Part shown: positions 9,787-19,151 of the stretch, piece after piece
Numbering within the stretch: the stretch's first letter is position 1
Layout: each line of letters opens with the position of its first letter
Origin: Planctomycetaceae bacterium
GTDB taxonomy: Bacteria > Planctomycetota > Planctomycetia > Pirellulales > Pirellulaceae
Assembly (NCBI GenBank): GCA_002709225.1
Contig: PAQH01000014.1
Location: 1 to 64,000, forward strand
Direction of reading: 5' to 3'
DNA length: 64,000 bases
The notes under the pieces: model-generated
Seen by the model: the letters and a program-made list of their open reading frames with translations, nothing else
Told to the model about the DNA's origin: nothing
Database searches by the model: none
Program-made: the position numbers and the translations under genes

Positions 9787-10068
9787 GCCGTCGTTTGCGG
9801 TCTCCTGAGCACCGCGGTCACTAGTTTCTCATCGTCCGTGGTAGCCACAGCGATGAACTGTCTGCGTTCGGATTGCGTATTAGATCCAGATTCGGGACCG
9901 GCTGGCTGGTGTAAGGGTTGATTGAGGCTGGCTGTGGCTCACCTTGAAAGCGCGGTGAGTCTGGCGACAGTGGGACGAAACCTCTTTCTACTTCCTATTC
10001 GCAGCCCAGGCCCGAGGTGTTGGTGTGCTAAATTGTGAGAGTTCGTCGCGAAGGGCATCGTAAGTAGT

Positions 10069-10773
10069 ATGACTATTTCGGATTCACCAGTTTCTGCAGA
10101 TGCGAGCGATTTTGCCGCCTACCGTGCTCTCAGCAAATCGGCGATTGTGTCTGTATCATTTGCGATCCTGGGAGCGGGTGGCGTGCTGGCCATCCCACTT
10201 ATGGTATTTGCGCTCTGCGGTTTGCTCTTTGGAGTGATCTCGTTAAGGGCATTGAAGCGCTACCCGAATGAACTAACTGGTCGGCGCCCCGCTTGGGTTG
10301 GAATTGTTTTAAGCCTGGCCATGTTCACAGGCGCGGCGGGGCGACATACTTGGATCTACTTGACGGAAGTACCCGAGGGATATCAACGAATTTCTTTCTA
10401 TGATTTGCGTCCGCGACGACGTTCAATGGAACTGGTTTCGGGCGTCGCGGCCGATCTGAACGGGAAAAAAGTCTTCATCAAGGGCTACATGCACCCTGGT
10501 GTGAAAGACCAGGGGAAGGTTCAACAGTTTGTTTTGGTTCCCGATATGAAAACATGTTGCTTTGGGGGGCAGCCTGATTTATTCGATATGATGGAAGTCA
10601 CCCTGACAGGTACAACGAAAGGCAAGACGAACTTGAAATACAGTACCCAAAAGCTCAAACTAGCGGGTGACTTTGTAATTAATGTGAATGTTCTTACCCG
10701 CAATCAGCAAAAACAAGTCGCTGGGCGGTTAGTTGGTGGTTTGTTTGAACTAAGGGTGGATCAGGTGAGATGA
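10069..10773 (+). CDS. Membrane protein with C-terminal DUF3299-like domain
   Basis: This 234-residue protein has two parts. Residues about 22-95 contain two to three membrane spans with the order seen in DUF4190-like proteins (AIVSVSFAILGAGGVLAIPL, FALCGLLFGVISLRALKR, WVGIVLSLAMFTGAAG). The C-terminal half carries the element GKKVFIKGYMHPG followed by a CCFGGQPDLFDMMEVTLTG segment, resembling DUF3299 proteins of Gram-negative envelopes. Its stop overlaps the next start (ATGA at 10770-10773), and the next protein repeats the same C-terminal domain, so the two are probably related subunits made together. Function unknown; the CC pair could bind metal or form a disulfide. Confidence 0.8.
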   Translation: MTISDSPVSADASDFAAYRALSKSAIVSVSFAILGAGGVLAIPLMVFALCGLLFGVISLRALKRYPNELTGRRPAWVGIVLSLAMFTGAAGRHTWIYLTEVPEGYQRISFYDLRPRRRSMELVSGVAADLNGKKVFIKGYMHPGVKDQGKVQQFVLVPDMKTCCFGGQPDLFDMMEVTLTGTTKGKTNLKYSTQKLKLAGDFVINVNVLTRNQQKQVAGRLVGGLFELRVDQVR

Positions 10774-11366
10774 CCATCAAACCGCGGTTAATAATGTGTG
10801 CAATGGTTGTCGTCTGCTGCGTCAGCTGCACTCCCGGTCCGGCCGACCCGGAGATTTCGTCCACAACGCAGGTCGACGACGCGGCGGCGATTAATAGTGC
10901 ATCGGAGCCGAGTGAAGCCTCTGCTGATCGACCACCTGCCGTCGGCGACAAGCCGCTCCAAGAAGTCGCAGGTGGTGATTCCCTGATCGGTTGGGATGCG
11001 CTTGATATTGGCATGCAGGCTGACGTGGTGTATCGCCCTTTTTTTCTGCAAAACAATCCTAGAACTGAAGCATTGGATGGGAAGCGGGTGCGCATCGGTG
11101 GATTTATGCACGGCGGTGTGTCACAGCCGAGTAACCTGACCGAGTTCATCTTGTTGAAGAACAATCGGTGTAAATATGGCCCGGGTGGCCAGGCAGATCA
11201 CCTGATACGGGTTTTTGTCAAGAAGGGTGTTCGAGTCGACTTCACCACGGAAATGATCTACGTCGAGGGCGTGCTAACGCTACAACCAGAACAGGGACCA
11301 GATGGTAATACCTGGTCGATCTACGATTTGAATGGTGATGCGTTCAGTAGTAGAAAACGTCTTTAG
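10770..11366 (+). CDS. Lipoprotein with DUF3299-like domain
   Basis: This 198-residue predicted lipoprotein has a signal sequence and lipobox (MCAMVVVCCVSC, lipidated Cys near residue 20). An acidic, Ser/Ala-rich linker follows, then a domain starting GKRVRIGGFMHGG and continuing LTEFILLKNNRCKYGPGGQADH. That domain parallels the C-terminal half of the upstream protein (GKKVFIKGYMHPG ... CCFGGQPDL), so the pair looks like a duplication in which one copy is membrane-embedded and the other lipid-anchored. The overlapping ATGA start implies coupled translation. Biochemical function is unknown. Confidence 0.82.
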   Translation: MTIKPRLIMCAMVVVCCVSCTPGPADPEISSTTQVDDAAAINSASEPSEASADRPPAVGDKPLQEVAGGDSLIGWDALDIGMQADVVYRPFFLQNNPRTEALDGKRVRIGGFMHGGVSQPSNLTEFILLKNNRCKYGPGGQADHLIRVFVKKGVRVDFTTEMIYVEGVLTLQPEQGPDGNTWSIYDLNGDAFSSRKRL

Positions 11367-11656
11367 TTCGTTGGACGCGTATCTTCTAGTCTGGGTCCAA
11401 TCGCGGCATTTAGCCAGTTTGTTCGTCCGCAAGCCCTTCTCGACCAGGTAGGCAGACCGCAATTCCCCGGTGTTTATCATTGGTTGCGACCGGTGGTGAA
11501 TGAGAGACGATTTGCGTTGCTGAGATAATCCAGTTGCACAACACCTAGTCGATGCGGGTTGCATGCGATACCGTGGTTGCTCCGTGGCCGCTTTCCCCAG
11601 TGAGCGGCATTGCTTTCTTGACGCCTTGCACCAACAGGAAAAGGTAGCGTGAGTCC

Positions 11657-13282
11657 ATGCCCCGTGTGATTGTTCTTGACTCTATTGCGCCGCAAGGTTT
11701 GATTCTGCTCGATGGTGCGGACCAGATCGACTATGAAGTGCAAACGGGCCTGGCAGGAAATGCCTTGCGAGACGCGCTGACGCATTTTGATGGTGCAATC
11801 TGTCGTAGTGGCGTGCAGCTGACGGCCGAAGTGTTAGCAAATAACAAGCGACTGAGAGCGATCGTGCGCGCAGGAGTTGGCACGGACAATATTGATAAAG
11901 CGATGGCCACACGGCTGGGCATCGTGGTCATGAATACGCCAACTGGAAACACGCTGAGCACCGCGGAACACACTTTTGCTTTGATGCTGTCCTTGTCGCG
12001 TCAGGTAGCGCCGGCATACCAGAGTCTCATTGAGGGGAGTTGGAATCGAAAAGACTATATGGGTTCTCAATTGGCAGACAAGAGATTGGGGATTGTCGGC
12101 CTGGGTAAGATTGGCCAGGAGGTGGCACGTAGGGCGCAGGCCTTTCAGATGCAAGTTGTCGGGTACGATCCATTTGTTGCCGCCAAACAGGCGGCTAAGT
12201 TAGGCATTGACATTGTGGAGCAAGTCGTCGACATGCTTCCCATGGTTGATTACTTGACAGTGCATACACCACTAACTGAAGACACACGCCATCTTATCGG
12301 CCATCAGGAGTTGGCACTGTTGCGCACAGGTGTGCGACTAATTAATTGCGCGCGCGGAGGGATCTACGATGAGTCGGCGCTGCTGGCGGGATTAGAGAGT
12401 GGGCAGATTGCCGGTGTCGCGTTGGATGTATTTGAAACCGAGCCATGCGAACAAAGCCCCTTGTTTGGGAGACCCGGTGTGCTCTGTACCCCGCACCTCG
12501 GCGCCAGTACGGAAGAAGCACAAACTCGTGTTGCTGTGGATGCGGTAAATTTGTTGGTCAAGTATCTGGCTACGGGAGAGGTGCGGCATGCAGTCAATAC
12601 CGCGGTCATTGATCCCGGCGTGCTTGACTCATTGAGAGGTTATTTGGATGTGTCGCATCGGTTGGGTCAATTAATGTCTCAATGGTACGAGGGTGGCGCG
12701 CAATCCTGTACCCTTTGTTACCGTGGCGAAGTGACTCAGAAAGAGACTCGTTTGCTCACCGCATCATTTTGTGCTGGCCTTTTACAGCGTGCGTTGGATG
12801 AAGAAGTAAACTTGGTCAATGCCGAGGTTCTTTTCCGGGAACGGGGACTTGAGCTTAGCGAGCAATCCGTTCATGAGATGGGGGCGTTTAGCTCATCGAT
12901 TGCGGTTGAGGTAACTACAACGACGGGGATATTCCGGCTCGCTGGCACTTTGTTCGGCAACGAAATGCCTCGTTTGATAAGTTTGGGTGAGTATCGACTG
13001 GAAGCGTACCTTGATGGCGTACTACTGCTCTTTTCGCACACCGACGTTCCGGGCGTTATCGGTGCTGTTGGTACCATCTGCGGTGCGTATGATCTGAATA
13101 TTGCGCAGATGTCTGTTGGCCGTGCTGAAAATAAACCGGGGGGTGCTGCGATCGGAGTCCTTAACCTAGAGAAAATTCCTCCCGAGGCTGCAATCGCGGA
13201 AATCCTTGCTCACGAAGCCATTCATCGCGCGAAGGTCATCGAGCTCCCGCGATCGGGAGAGCTGCCAGCGTGGCTCATGTGA
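11657..13282 (+). CDS. serA: D-3-phosphoglycerate dehydrogenase, long SerA form
   Basis: SerA oxidises 3-phosphoglycerate with NAD+ in the first step of serine synthesis. The 541-residue length is that of the long form with ASB and ACT domains. The NAD-binding motif GLGKIGQEVARRA starts at residue 148. The catalytic set is present: Arg233 in NCARGG, Glu262 in FETEP, and His280 in PHLGAS. The ACT domain is at the C-terminus (HTDVPGVIGAVGTICGAYDLNIAQMSVGR split across about 455-485), suggesting feedback control by serine. The start ATG has an AGG-rich leader. serC, the next pathway enzyme, is also in this window at 43238-44347, but no serB was seen. Confidence 0.97.
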   Translation: MPRVIVLDSIAPQGLILLDGADQIDYEVQTGLAGNALRDALTHFDGAICRSGVQLTAEVLANNKRLRAIVRAGVGTDNIDKAMATRLGIVVMNTPTGNTLSTAEHTFALMLSLSRQVAPAYQSLIEGSWNRKDYMGSQLADKRLGIVGLGKIGQEVARRAQAFQMQVVGYDPFVAAKQAAKLGIDIVEQVVDMLPMVDYLTVHTPLTEDTRHLIGHQELALLRTGVRLINCARGGIYDESALLAGLESGQIAGVALDVFETEPCEQSPLFGRPGVLCTPHLGASTEEAQTRVAVDAVNLLVKYLATGEVRHAVNTAVIDPGVLDSLRGYLDVSHRLGQLMSQWYEGGAQSCTLCYRGEVTQKETRLLTASFCAGLLQRALDEEVNLVNAEVLFRERGLELSEQSVHEMGAFSSSIAVEVTTTTGIFRLAGTLFGNEMPRLISLGEYRLEAYLDGVLLLFSHTDVPGVIGAVGTICGAYDLNIAQMSVGRAENKPGGAAIGVLNLEKIPPEAAIAEILAHEAIHRAKVIELPRSGELPAWLM

Positions 13283-13391
13283 TGTCGACCGGAACTGACA
13301 ACCCTCAGCGTGTTCGGGTGTGCGCTGATCGGTTACGAAGAATTGCGCCCAGCCGTTAGTTGGATGCCAGTTGGGATAGTTTTGCCACAGC

Positions 13392-14741
13392 TTAGAGCAG
13401 TTCCTGAATCAACGCTCGTTGTTCCAGAACATACCGTGGCCTGCCGGACAAGTCGTCAAATGTGGTTTCAGGGTTGATTCCCAAATGGCGGTACACCATG
13501 GCCAGTACATTCTCTGGCCGATATTGAGACTCTACTGGAACTTCACCCTTACTGTTGGACCCTCCAACAATTCCGGTCTTCAAGCCACCGCCGGCGAGCA
13601 GGACGCTCATCAAGGCGCCCCAGTGATCACGCCCCGCATTCTTGTTAATTCTTGGAGTGCGGCCGAATTCACCCATGGCGATGACCAGCACTTTTTCCTG
13701 AAGCCCACGGTCAAAGATCTCTTCAATCAACGTTGCGATTGCCTGGTCGTAAACGGGAGCTCGTTTACGGAGATTGGGTGCAATATTGTTATGGTCATCC
13801 CATCCAGTGCATCGTACGGTCACGCACGTGACGCCGGACTCGACCAGTCGACGCGCCAGGAGCATGCTCTGTCCAACGGTGTTTCTACCGTAACGATCGC
13901 GCAGAGCAGTGGATTCCTGGGAAAGATCAAAAGCTTTTTTTGCACGAGAGCCGTGCACGAGATCAAAAGCCTGACGTGAAAAGTTGTCGACAGCCGATGC
14001 GGATTCCCGTAGGTCTTGAAGCTGCTGACGGGCATCGAGCGCTGAAAGCAAGGATCGCCGGTTTTCCAGTCGACTTATGTCCAATTCACTTGCCAGCGTC
14101 AAGTTGCGGACATGGAACTTGGGGTCGTTGGGGTCACTGACGGTTTCAAAGGGGTTGTATGCCTGCCCCAGAAACGCCGACTGCCCGTTGCGCATGATAC
14201 GAGGGATAGCGACGTAGGCGGGCAACGCAGTGTGGTTAGGTCCTCTTAGTTTGGCGATGATAGAACCAAAGCAAGGGAGTTGATTAGGGCCGCCTTTGGG
14301 CCCAGATTTGTAGTATCCGGTTTGTGACAAATGGCTGGACGGGTCGTGGCTGTTATGTCCGTGCTGGATAGAGCGCACGATCGCGATCTTGTCGAGCATG
14401 CGTGATTGTTTTGGCATCAACTCAGAGAAATGGGTTCCCGCCAGATTGGTGGGTGTGCTCCCAAATTCGCCACGGTATTCCCGAGGTGCGCTCGGTTTGG
14501 GGTCATAGGTTTCAAACTGGGTTGGGCCACCTGCCAGTTCTACAAAAATAACCGACGTGTCTTGCCGAGAAGGTGGGGGTGTTTCCGAGGCAGCAGCGAC
14601 GGATCGCAGTCGTAGTATTTGGGCGAGAGTCAAGCCACCAAAAGTCAATGTTCCTGCGCCGAGGAATCCGCGTCGTGGAATGCCGTCACAGAATTCGGCG
14701 AATTCGCCTGGTGTGGATTGAGCGTGTGGCAGCCTGAGCAT
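13392..14741 (-). CDS. DUF1501 domain-containing protein
   Basis: This 449-residue protein is of the DUF1501 family, sulfatase-like exported proteins that are very abundant in planctomycetes. Near the N-terminus the sequence PRRGFLGAGTLTFGGLTLAQ has a twin-arginine-like RRGFL followed by a hydrophobic stretch, suggesting Tat export. Family hallmarks include VIFVELAGGPTQFETYDPKP, the SIQHGHNSHDPSSHL region, and MGEFGRTPRINKNAGRDHW near the C-terminus, which holds the metal-site-like Asp/His. DUF1501 genes usually lie next to a DUF1549/DUF1553 gene. Here the neighbours are serA and an MFS transporter, and the only DUF1549 gene in the window is 30 kb away. Confidence 0.92.
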   Translation of the reverse strand: MLRLPHAQSTPGEFAEFCDGIPRRGFLGAGTLTFGGLTLAQILRLRSVAAASETPPPSRQDTSVIFVELAGGPTQFETYDPKPSAPREYRGEFGSTPTNLAGTHFSELMPKQSRMLDKIAIVRSIQHGHNSHDPSSHLSQTGYYKSGPKGGPNQLPCFGSIIAKLRGPNHTALPAYVAIPRIMRNGQSAFLGQAYNPFETVSDPNDPKFHVRNLTLASELDISRLENRRSLLSALDARQQLQDLRESASAVDNFSRQAFDLVHGSRAKKAFDLSQESTALRDRYGRNTVGQSMLLARRLVESGVTCVTVRCTGWDDHNNIAPNLRKRAPVYDQAIATLIEEIFDRGLQEKVLVIAMGEFGRTPRINKNAGRDHWGALMSVLLAGGGLKTGIVGGSNSKGEVPVESQYRPENVLAMVYRHLGINPETTFDDLSGRPRYVLEQRALIQELL

Positions 14742-14879
14742 CGGGGGGGCACCTCTCGACAGCAGATGGGCTGGTATGAGTTTTTCAGTGTTTTATTTTA
14801 GTCGCTCCGTCGTTTGCAAGTCGAGTACAAAGGGGCGGCTTCTTGTGGGAACTTGCACGGAGCAACGGGGAATCGAGAA

Positions 14880-16052
14880 TCAGTCGCCCGTAGTGCCATC
14901 ATGCACGAGTTTAGGGAGGCCATGGCAGAGCAGACCTGAAAGCACCGCGCAAATCCCATACAGCACAAATGCCATGGTTTCCAGGTTGCGGTCTTTCAAG
15001 AAGTGGACGACCAGAGGGACCAATAAGCCGCCGGCGCCCCAGGTTACTCCCATGGTCAAGGAACTGGCGACCCGCTGTCCTTTGGGGATCAACCGTTGGC
15101 CGTAACTGATGAGGATCGGCAAAGTCACTCCCAGGCAGAATCCGCTGAGGCCGACAGTCAGGGGCATCCAGTAATCCCTGGCGAATGGAATCAAAGTGAG
15201 GAATGGAGCTGCACAAATTGGCAGGCTCCACATGATTCGTCTTTCTTGCATTGGTTTCAGAAAAAAGGTGCTCGCGCCACCCGCGCCGATTCCGAAATAC
15301 ATCGCCGAGATAGGGAAAGATGCTTGTGTTGGATTCTGGCCTTTTGGGTCCAGCAGGAAGGCCAGTGAAAGCGGTACGCCGGAGGCCGCTACAACACGTA
15401 GCGTACCAATCAGGATCAGCAAGCTAACTGGGCCGCGGGTTTCGGTAAGTAATCGTACGGTCGAGACTCTGGTTTCCAGCCGTGATGTGTTTGGTTGTGT
15501 AATGGTGCCTTGGCATATTGGGGTCCGGGTGTGCAGCATAACGCACAAGAAAACAAGCCAGGCGAAACCGGGCGCCATACTCCAGACAAGGCTTTGCAGA
15601 TGATACTGTTCGGTGATCCAACCGCTGTAGATGGGGCCAAAGAACTGACCGAGATAACCACCCAATGCAAAGACTGCCATTGCCTGACTGCGGCGTTCGG
15701 GAAGGCAGTTTCCCGCGTTGGCGGCGGCTTCCGGATGAAAAGCTGCGACTCCCAGTCCAGCAAAGCAAAGCAAACCGGCCAGCGTCCATGTTGAAGTGGC
15801 CCAGCCAAGGCAGCTCATGCAGGCTACGGCGACCGCCGGACCTGCCCAGGTCATCCAGCGGCAAGAAAAACGGTCAGCAACGCAGGCAATTCCAAATTGG
15901 CCAAACGACGTCGCGATCGACCAGAGGGCTACCATCCATAAGATGCCTCCGTTGGAAAGTTGAATTTGATTGTCCAGTAGTGGCCAGAGGGGAGCTAAAA
16001 TCAAAGCGGCCGAATCGACCAGAAAGTGCGTTACTGCTAATAGTATGAGCAA
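14880..16052 (-). CDS. Major facilitator superfamily transporter
   Basis: This is a 390-residue polytopic protein with about twelve hydrophobic segments, including LILLAVTHFLVDSAALILAPLW at the N-terminus, AVFALGGYLGQFFGPIYSGW, and LTVGLSGFCLGVTLPILISYGQR. The overall plan and length fit MFS exporters of the FSR (fosmidomycin-resistance-like) type, where residues V-HFxVDS in helix 1 are typical; this subfamily call is tentative. The only usable start is a TTG at 16052, preceded by GGGA at good spacing; the frame stays open upstream without any ATG or GTG until a stop. Substrate unknown. It is followed on the same strand by the DUF1501 gene with 138 bases between. Confidence 0.88.
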   Translation of the reverse strand: MLILLAVTHFLVDSAALILAPLWPLLDNQIQLSNGGILWMVALWSIATSFGQFGIACVADRFSCRWMTWAGPAVAVACMSCLGWATSTWTLAGLLCFAGLGVAAFHPEAAANAGNCLPERRSQAMAVFALGGYLGQFFGPIYSGWITEQYHLQSLVWSMAPGFAWLVFLCVMLHTRTPICQGTITQPNTSRLETRVSTVRLLTETRGPVSLLILIGTLRVVAASGVPLSLAFLLDPKGQNPTQASFPISAMYFGIGAGGASTFFLKPMQERRIMWSLPICAAPFLTLIPFARDYWMPLTVGLSGFCLGVTLPILISYGQRLIPKGQRVASSLTMGVTWGAGGLLVPLVVHFLKDRNLETMAFVLYGICAVLSGLLCHGLPKLVHDGTTGD

Positions 16053-16411
16053 CGCGGTTCCCGTGAGGGCCCACCCTGTGGCCTGTTTGGTAGTAATGGT
16101 TGTGTGCCGGCCTGGACGATCAACTGGTGGAGTCGCGTTCAGCTTGATCTCGCGATACGGGTTCGTGATGCCTGTTTCAATTCTTGTTGCCGCATCTTAA
16201 CCTGCCAGACAATTCTGTCTAGATATCGGTGACATGGGCGAGAGACAAGCAAACAGAACAAGGCCAGTTGCCTTGCCTCGCGGATGACGTTTCGATTGAG
16301 GCGTGATGATTTGACCAGCCTTCCCTTGAAGGGGTGGTATTATCAATAGTAATTTGGGAATAGGCTGGCGCCGTATCCCGAGATGGGCGCCGGAGCGTGC
16401 TGCACTTCCTC
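16053..16411. other. Intergenic region, no gene seen
   Basis: This 359-base gap lies between the NadD-like gene and the MFS gene, both on the minus strand. The MFS reading frame stays open for about 145 bases into this gap but has no standard start codon there. I see no other supportable gene, and no strong hairpin followed by a T-run. It presumably contains the MFS promoter. Confidence 0.4.
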
Positions 16412-17014
16412 TCAGGGTGTCTTGCGCGCTTGCCGTATCTCCGTCGAAGAGATGTCTGCACGAAATTTGTGGCTTGGTACTGACTGACAGATCTCGCTCA
16501 AACGGGGCGGTATCGCCACGTCATGGCATCCCAGGAAACGCGAATGGACAAGCCGGCCAAATACTAGAAATCGGCAGTTGCGGGCGTGAATTTCTTCGAT
16601 TGCAGCACTGGCCGCGGAACTGTCGTGGTAGTACTTCACGGCTACCAGTCGTTGGATTGTGTCGACTCCGACGACAAAGGTGCAGTCGGGAAACAGGCGT
16701 GATTTTTCGGCAAAGGTGGCGGCACGTGTAACCCAGACTCTTTGCTCCGCTGGCAAATGACTTACGCGGTCTGCGATTTCTGCAGCATCAAGGGTAGGCT
16801 TGTCGACATTTTCGATTGAGATCTCAAGATCGACTGGCCGCTGCAAGACTTCGCGTGCGACTGCGAGCATCTGCTGATGGCCCTGGTGAAAAGGGTTAAA
16901 CGAACCCGGAAAGACCACTGCTGGAGGTGGCGTGCACGCTTTCGTTTCTGTTAGCTCAAGCGCTGACGTTGACCTGTCGTACAGGCTTTGTAGACGTGTT
17001 GCGTCAAACCTCAT
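16412..17014 (-). CDS. NadD-like nucleotidyltransferase
   Basis: This 200-residue protein has the HxGH nucleotidyltransferase signature in FPGSFNPFHQGHQQML (about residues 34-49) and the second family motif ISSTEIRQA near the C-terminus, the combination seen in nicotinate/nicotinamide mononucleotide adenylyltransferases. The start ATG overlaps the end of the PncC-like gene by 11 bases, so the two are translated together. PncC-type enzymes turn NMN into nicotinic acid mononucleotide, which is the substrate of NadD, so the context supports an NAD-recycling role. It differs enough from canonical NadD that another nucleotidyl acceptor (for example a pantetheine phosphate) cannot be ruled out. Confidence 0.85.
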   Translation of the reverse strand: MRFDATRLQSLYDRSTSALELTETKACTPPPAVVFPGSFNPFHQGHQQMLAVAREVLQRPVDLEISIENVDKPTLDAAEIADRVSHLPAEQRVWVTRAATFAEKSRLFPDCTFVVGVDTIQRLVAVKYYHDSSAASAAIEEIHARNCRFLVFGRLVHSRFLGCHDVAIPPRLSEICQSVPSHKFRADISSTEIRQARKTP

Positions 17015-17525
17015 CCCAGGGCCTTGATAGTGTAGTTTCCAAAGTAACTAGTAATTGTTTAGCCACTTCTTGTTGGCGCTGGATACGGCCTTCCAACTGG
17101 CATTGGCAAGCCTGCGTCTTGACTCGTACTGAGTCATGTTCTTGTTGCTCGTTAGGATGTTGAGCGAATGCGAGAAAATACTGGCCATCTTGCGAGGTGT
17201 CGTCACCAGGTCCGAGGAATCCCGTGACCGCTCCAGCAACGTTTGCCTCGGGAGTTTTCTCGAGCACAGAGAGTGCCATTGCTTCTGCGACTTGCGGACT
17301 CACGGCTCCAAATTGCTGGAGCATTTCCGGAGAGATACCCAAGTAAGCGGCTTTGGTCGCATTTCGGTAGACGTTTACACCGCCGCAGTGGAATTCTGAA
17401 ATGCCTGGCTGTGTGGCCAGGGTAGCGGAAGCAAGGCCGGCTGTGCAGCTTTCCGCGAATACCACGCGTGTGTTTGTTTTCTGCAGCAGTCTAGCGACAA
17501 TTTCCGCTTGTTTACTGAGCGACAT
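17004..17525 (-). CDS. CinA C-terminal domain / nicotinamide-nucleotide amidohydrolase-like
   Basis: This is a stand-alone 173-residue CinA C-terminal (PncC-type) domain, which hydrolyses the amide of NMN. The nucleophile region is AESCTAGLASATLA (about residues 24-37), with GGVNVYRNATKAAYLGI after it supplying the conserved Tyr and Lys. The next family block is GAVTGFLGPGDDT, diverged from the usual TGIAGPGG, and the KPVG element that normally follows is replaced by SQDGQ. The gene is first in an overlapping pair with a NadD-like gene (11-base overlap), which fits NMN salvage to NAD. Loss of KPVG leaves some doubt about substrate. Confidence 0.85.
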   Translation of the reverse strand: MSLSKQAEIVARLLQKTNTRVVFAESCTAGLASATLATQPGISEFHCGGVNVYRNATKAAYLGISPEMLQQFGAVSPQVAEAMALSVLEKTPEANVAGAVTGFLGPGDDTSQDGQYFLAFAQHPNEQQEHDSVRVKTQACQCQLEGRIQRQQEVAKQLLVTLETTLSRPWDEV

Positions 17526-17849
17526 GCAATACTTTCAGTCCACGATTGACCAAGGTAATGGGGAGACGCGGCGGGCTGCGCGAGAAGTTGGGTTGGATGA
17601 GGACAAAGGCTACTTTATTATTGCCCACAATATGGTTGCGACAACGCCCGGTGTGCATGTGGAATGCTGAGAATCCGGATAGAAACGCATGGATGTCAAG
17701 TTGTTTTTTCGGGGTTGTCCGATCCTTGATTTTGATTTGAAGTTGAAGAACGTTGCCAGCTTAGCGACGAATCGAACTGAACGGCAGCCCACGTTGTGGC
17801 GCGTGCTCAAGCAACGGCCGCGGAGTCATGTTTGAAGGACGGAGTAGAG
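17526..17849. other. Divergent intergenic region, no gene seen
   Basis: This 324-base gap separates the minus-strand pncC-like gene from the plus-strand GT39-like gene, so it should contain promoters facing both ways. Short open frames exist on both strands but none has a ribosome-binding sequence plus plausible protein content. A GGAG element at 17841-17844 serves the plus-strand ATG at 17850. Confidence 0.4.
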
Positions 17850-19127
17850 ATGCATTGGCGCGGGACAACCTGGATCTGGGTGCTCTTCGTGCTACTGTTG
17901 GCATTTGCGATCCGATCGGTTGCGGCTGTTACCTGGCAGTCACGCCTGACGGATTCCAGTACGTTTGCTTTGCCTGATAGCGCCACTTATTGGGAACTTG
18001 CACGCACCATTGCGAACGGGGAGCCCTATCAGTATGGCAGTAGCGAATCCCGCGTCTTTCGGACTCCTGGCTATCCGGCAATCCTGTCGATCTTGTTTTC
18101 CTGGCGCACTGATCCGCCAGTAGTCTGGGCACGCCTGGTAGGAGCTTTACTCGGTACGTTGACCGTAGCTGTAACCATGTTACTGGCCCGGTTGTTGTTC
18201 AATCACCGGGTGGCTTTGCTGACAGGGTGGCTTGCCACTTTTTATCCGGGGGGAATCGGGCTGAGCATTCTGGTTCTCAGTGAAGCCCCGTTTTGCCCAT
18301 TGATGATGGGGCAACTGGTTTTCTGGGTCTTAGCCTGGAAGGCTTCGTCTTTATCGCGCCAGATTACTTGGAGCGGTTTGGCGGGAGGCATGGCGGGCCT
18401 GGCGACCTTGATGCGACCAAGTTGGTTGTTGTTTACTCCATTTTGTTTACTGCTGTTCATCTTGGTACAGAGGGAACGCCGGCGTCACATCGTGATTGCT
18501 GGTTCGATGCTAGCGAGTCTCTGCCTCGCAATGACGCCTTGGTGGATTAGAAATTACCGCGTAACGGGGACGACAGTGCTCACGACGCTACAAGTCGGTG
18601 CTAGCTTGTACGATGGGCTCAACCCTGAGGCGACCGGTGCCAGTGATATGTCTTTTACACGCACAATCTACTGGGATTTGAAGGCACAGCCTGCTGTGGA
18701 ACAAGGGCTATTCGAGGTCCGTTTAGATCAGCATTACCGAGAATTGGTCTGGAAATGGGTCTGGCAAGAACCGGGGCGTGCTGCTTCGTTGGCCGGAGTC
18801 AAATTGCTTCGTATGTGGAACATCTGGCCAAATTCAGCTGAGATTGGTAGCGTGTGGATCTACCGACTGATGACTCTCGCCTATCTACCGCTGTTAATCT
18901 TGAGTTGTGTCGGCGCATGGAAGTTTGCTCGGCTGGATCATCCGACGATTATCTGCCTACTTCCGGCGTTTTATTTGACAGGTTTGCACGTGATTTTTGT
19001 CAGTTCGATTCGCTACAGGCAGCCGGCGATGTTAGTGCTCATCGTTTTGGCCGCAGCCGTAACTGCTGGATTAATGGATAGGCAGCTAACCGGATCGACA
19101 CTGGCTCAGATTCGGCTCAAGCGGTAA
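17850..19127 (+). CDS. GT39/RgtA-type membrane glycosyltransferase-like protein
   Basis: This 425-residue polytopic protein has the plan of lipid-phosphosugar-dependent glycosyltransferases (PMT/ArnT/RgtA-like). The first span (WIWVLFVLLLAFAIRSVAAV) is followed by an extracytoplasmic loop with the acidic DSATYWELA motif and FRTPGYPAILS, as in this superfamily where the Asp is catalytic. Nine or more further spans follow, including ALLGTLTVAVTMLLARLLF and YLPLLILSCVGAW. The frame is open to a GTG at 17796, but the ATG at 17850 has GGAG six bases upstream and starts just before the membrane span, so I choose it. It probably transfers a sugar from a polyprenyl carrier to an envelope acceptor. 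A second member lies at 59504-61093. Confidence 0.86.
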   Translation: MHWRGTTWIWVLFVLLLAFAIRSVAAVTWQSRLTDSSTFALPDSATYWELARTIANGEPYQYGSSESRVFRTPGYPAILSILFSWRTDPPVVWARLVGALLGTLTVAVTMLLARLLFNHRVALLTGWLATFYPGGIGLSILVLSEAPFCPLMMGQLVFWVLAWKASSLSRQITWSGLAGGMAGLATLMRPSWLLFTPFCLLLFILVQRERRRHIVIAGSMLASLCLAMTPWWIRNYRVTGTTVLTTLQVGASLYDGLNPEATGASDMSFTRTIYWDLKAQPAVEQGLFEVRLDQHYRELVWKWVWQEPGRAASLAGVKLLRMWNIWPNSAEIGSVWIYRLMTLAYLPLLILSCVGAWKFARLDHPTIICLLPAFYLTGLHVIFVSSIRYRQPAMLVLIVLAAAVTAGLMDRQLTGSTLAQIRLKR

Positions 19128-19151
19128 TCATGATGATTTGAAGGTTCGGGA

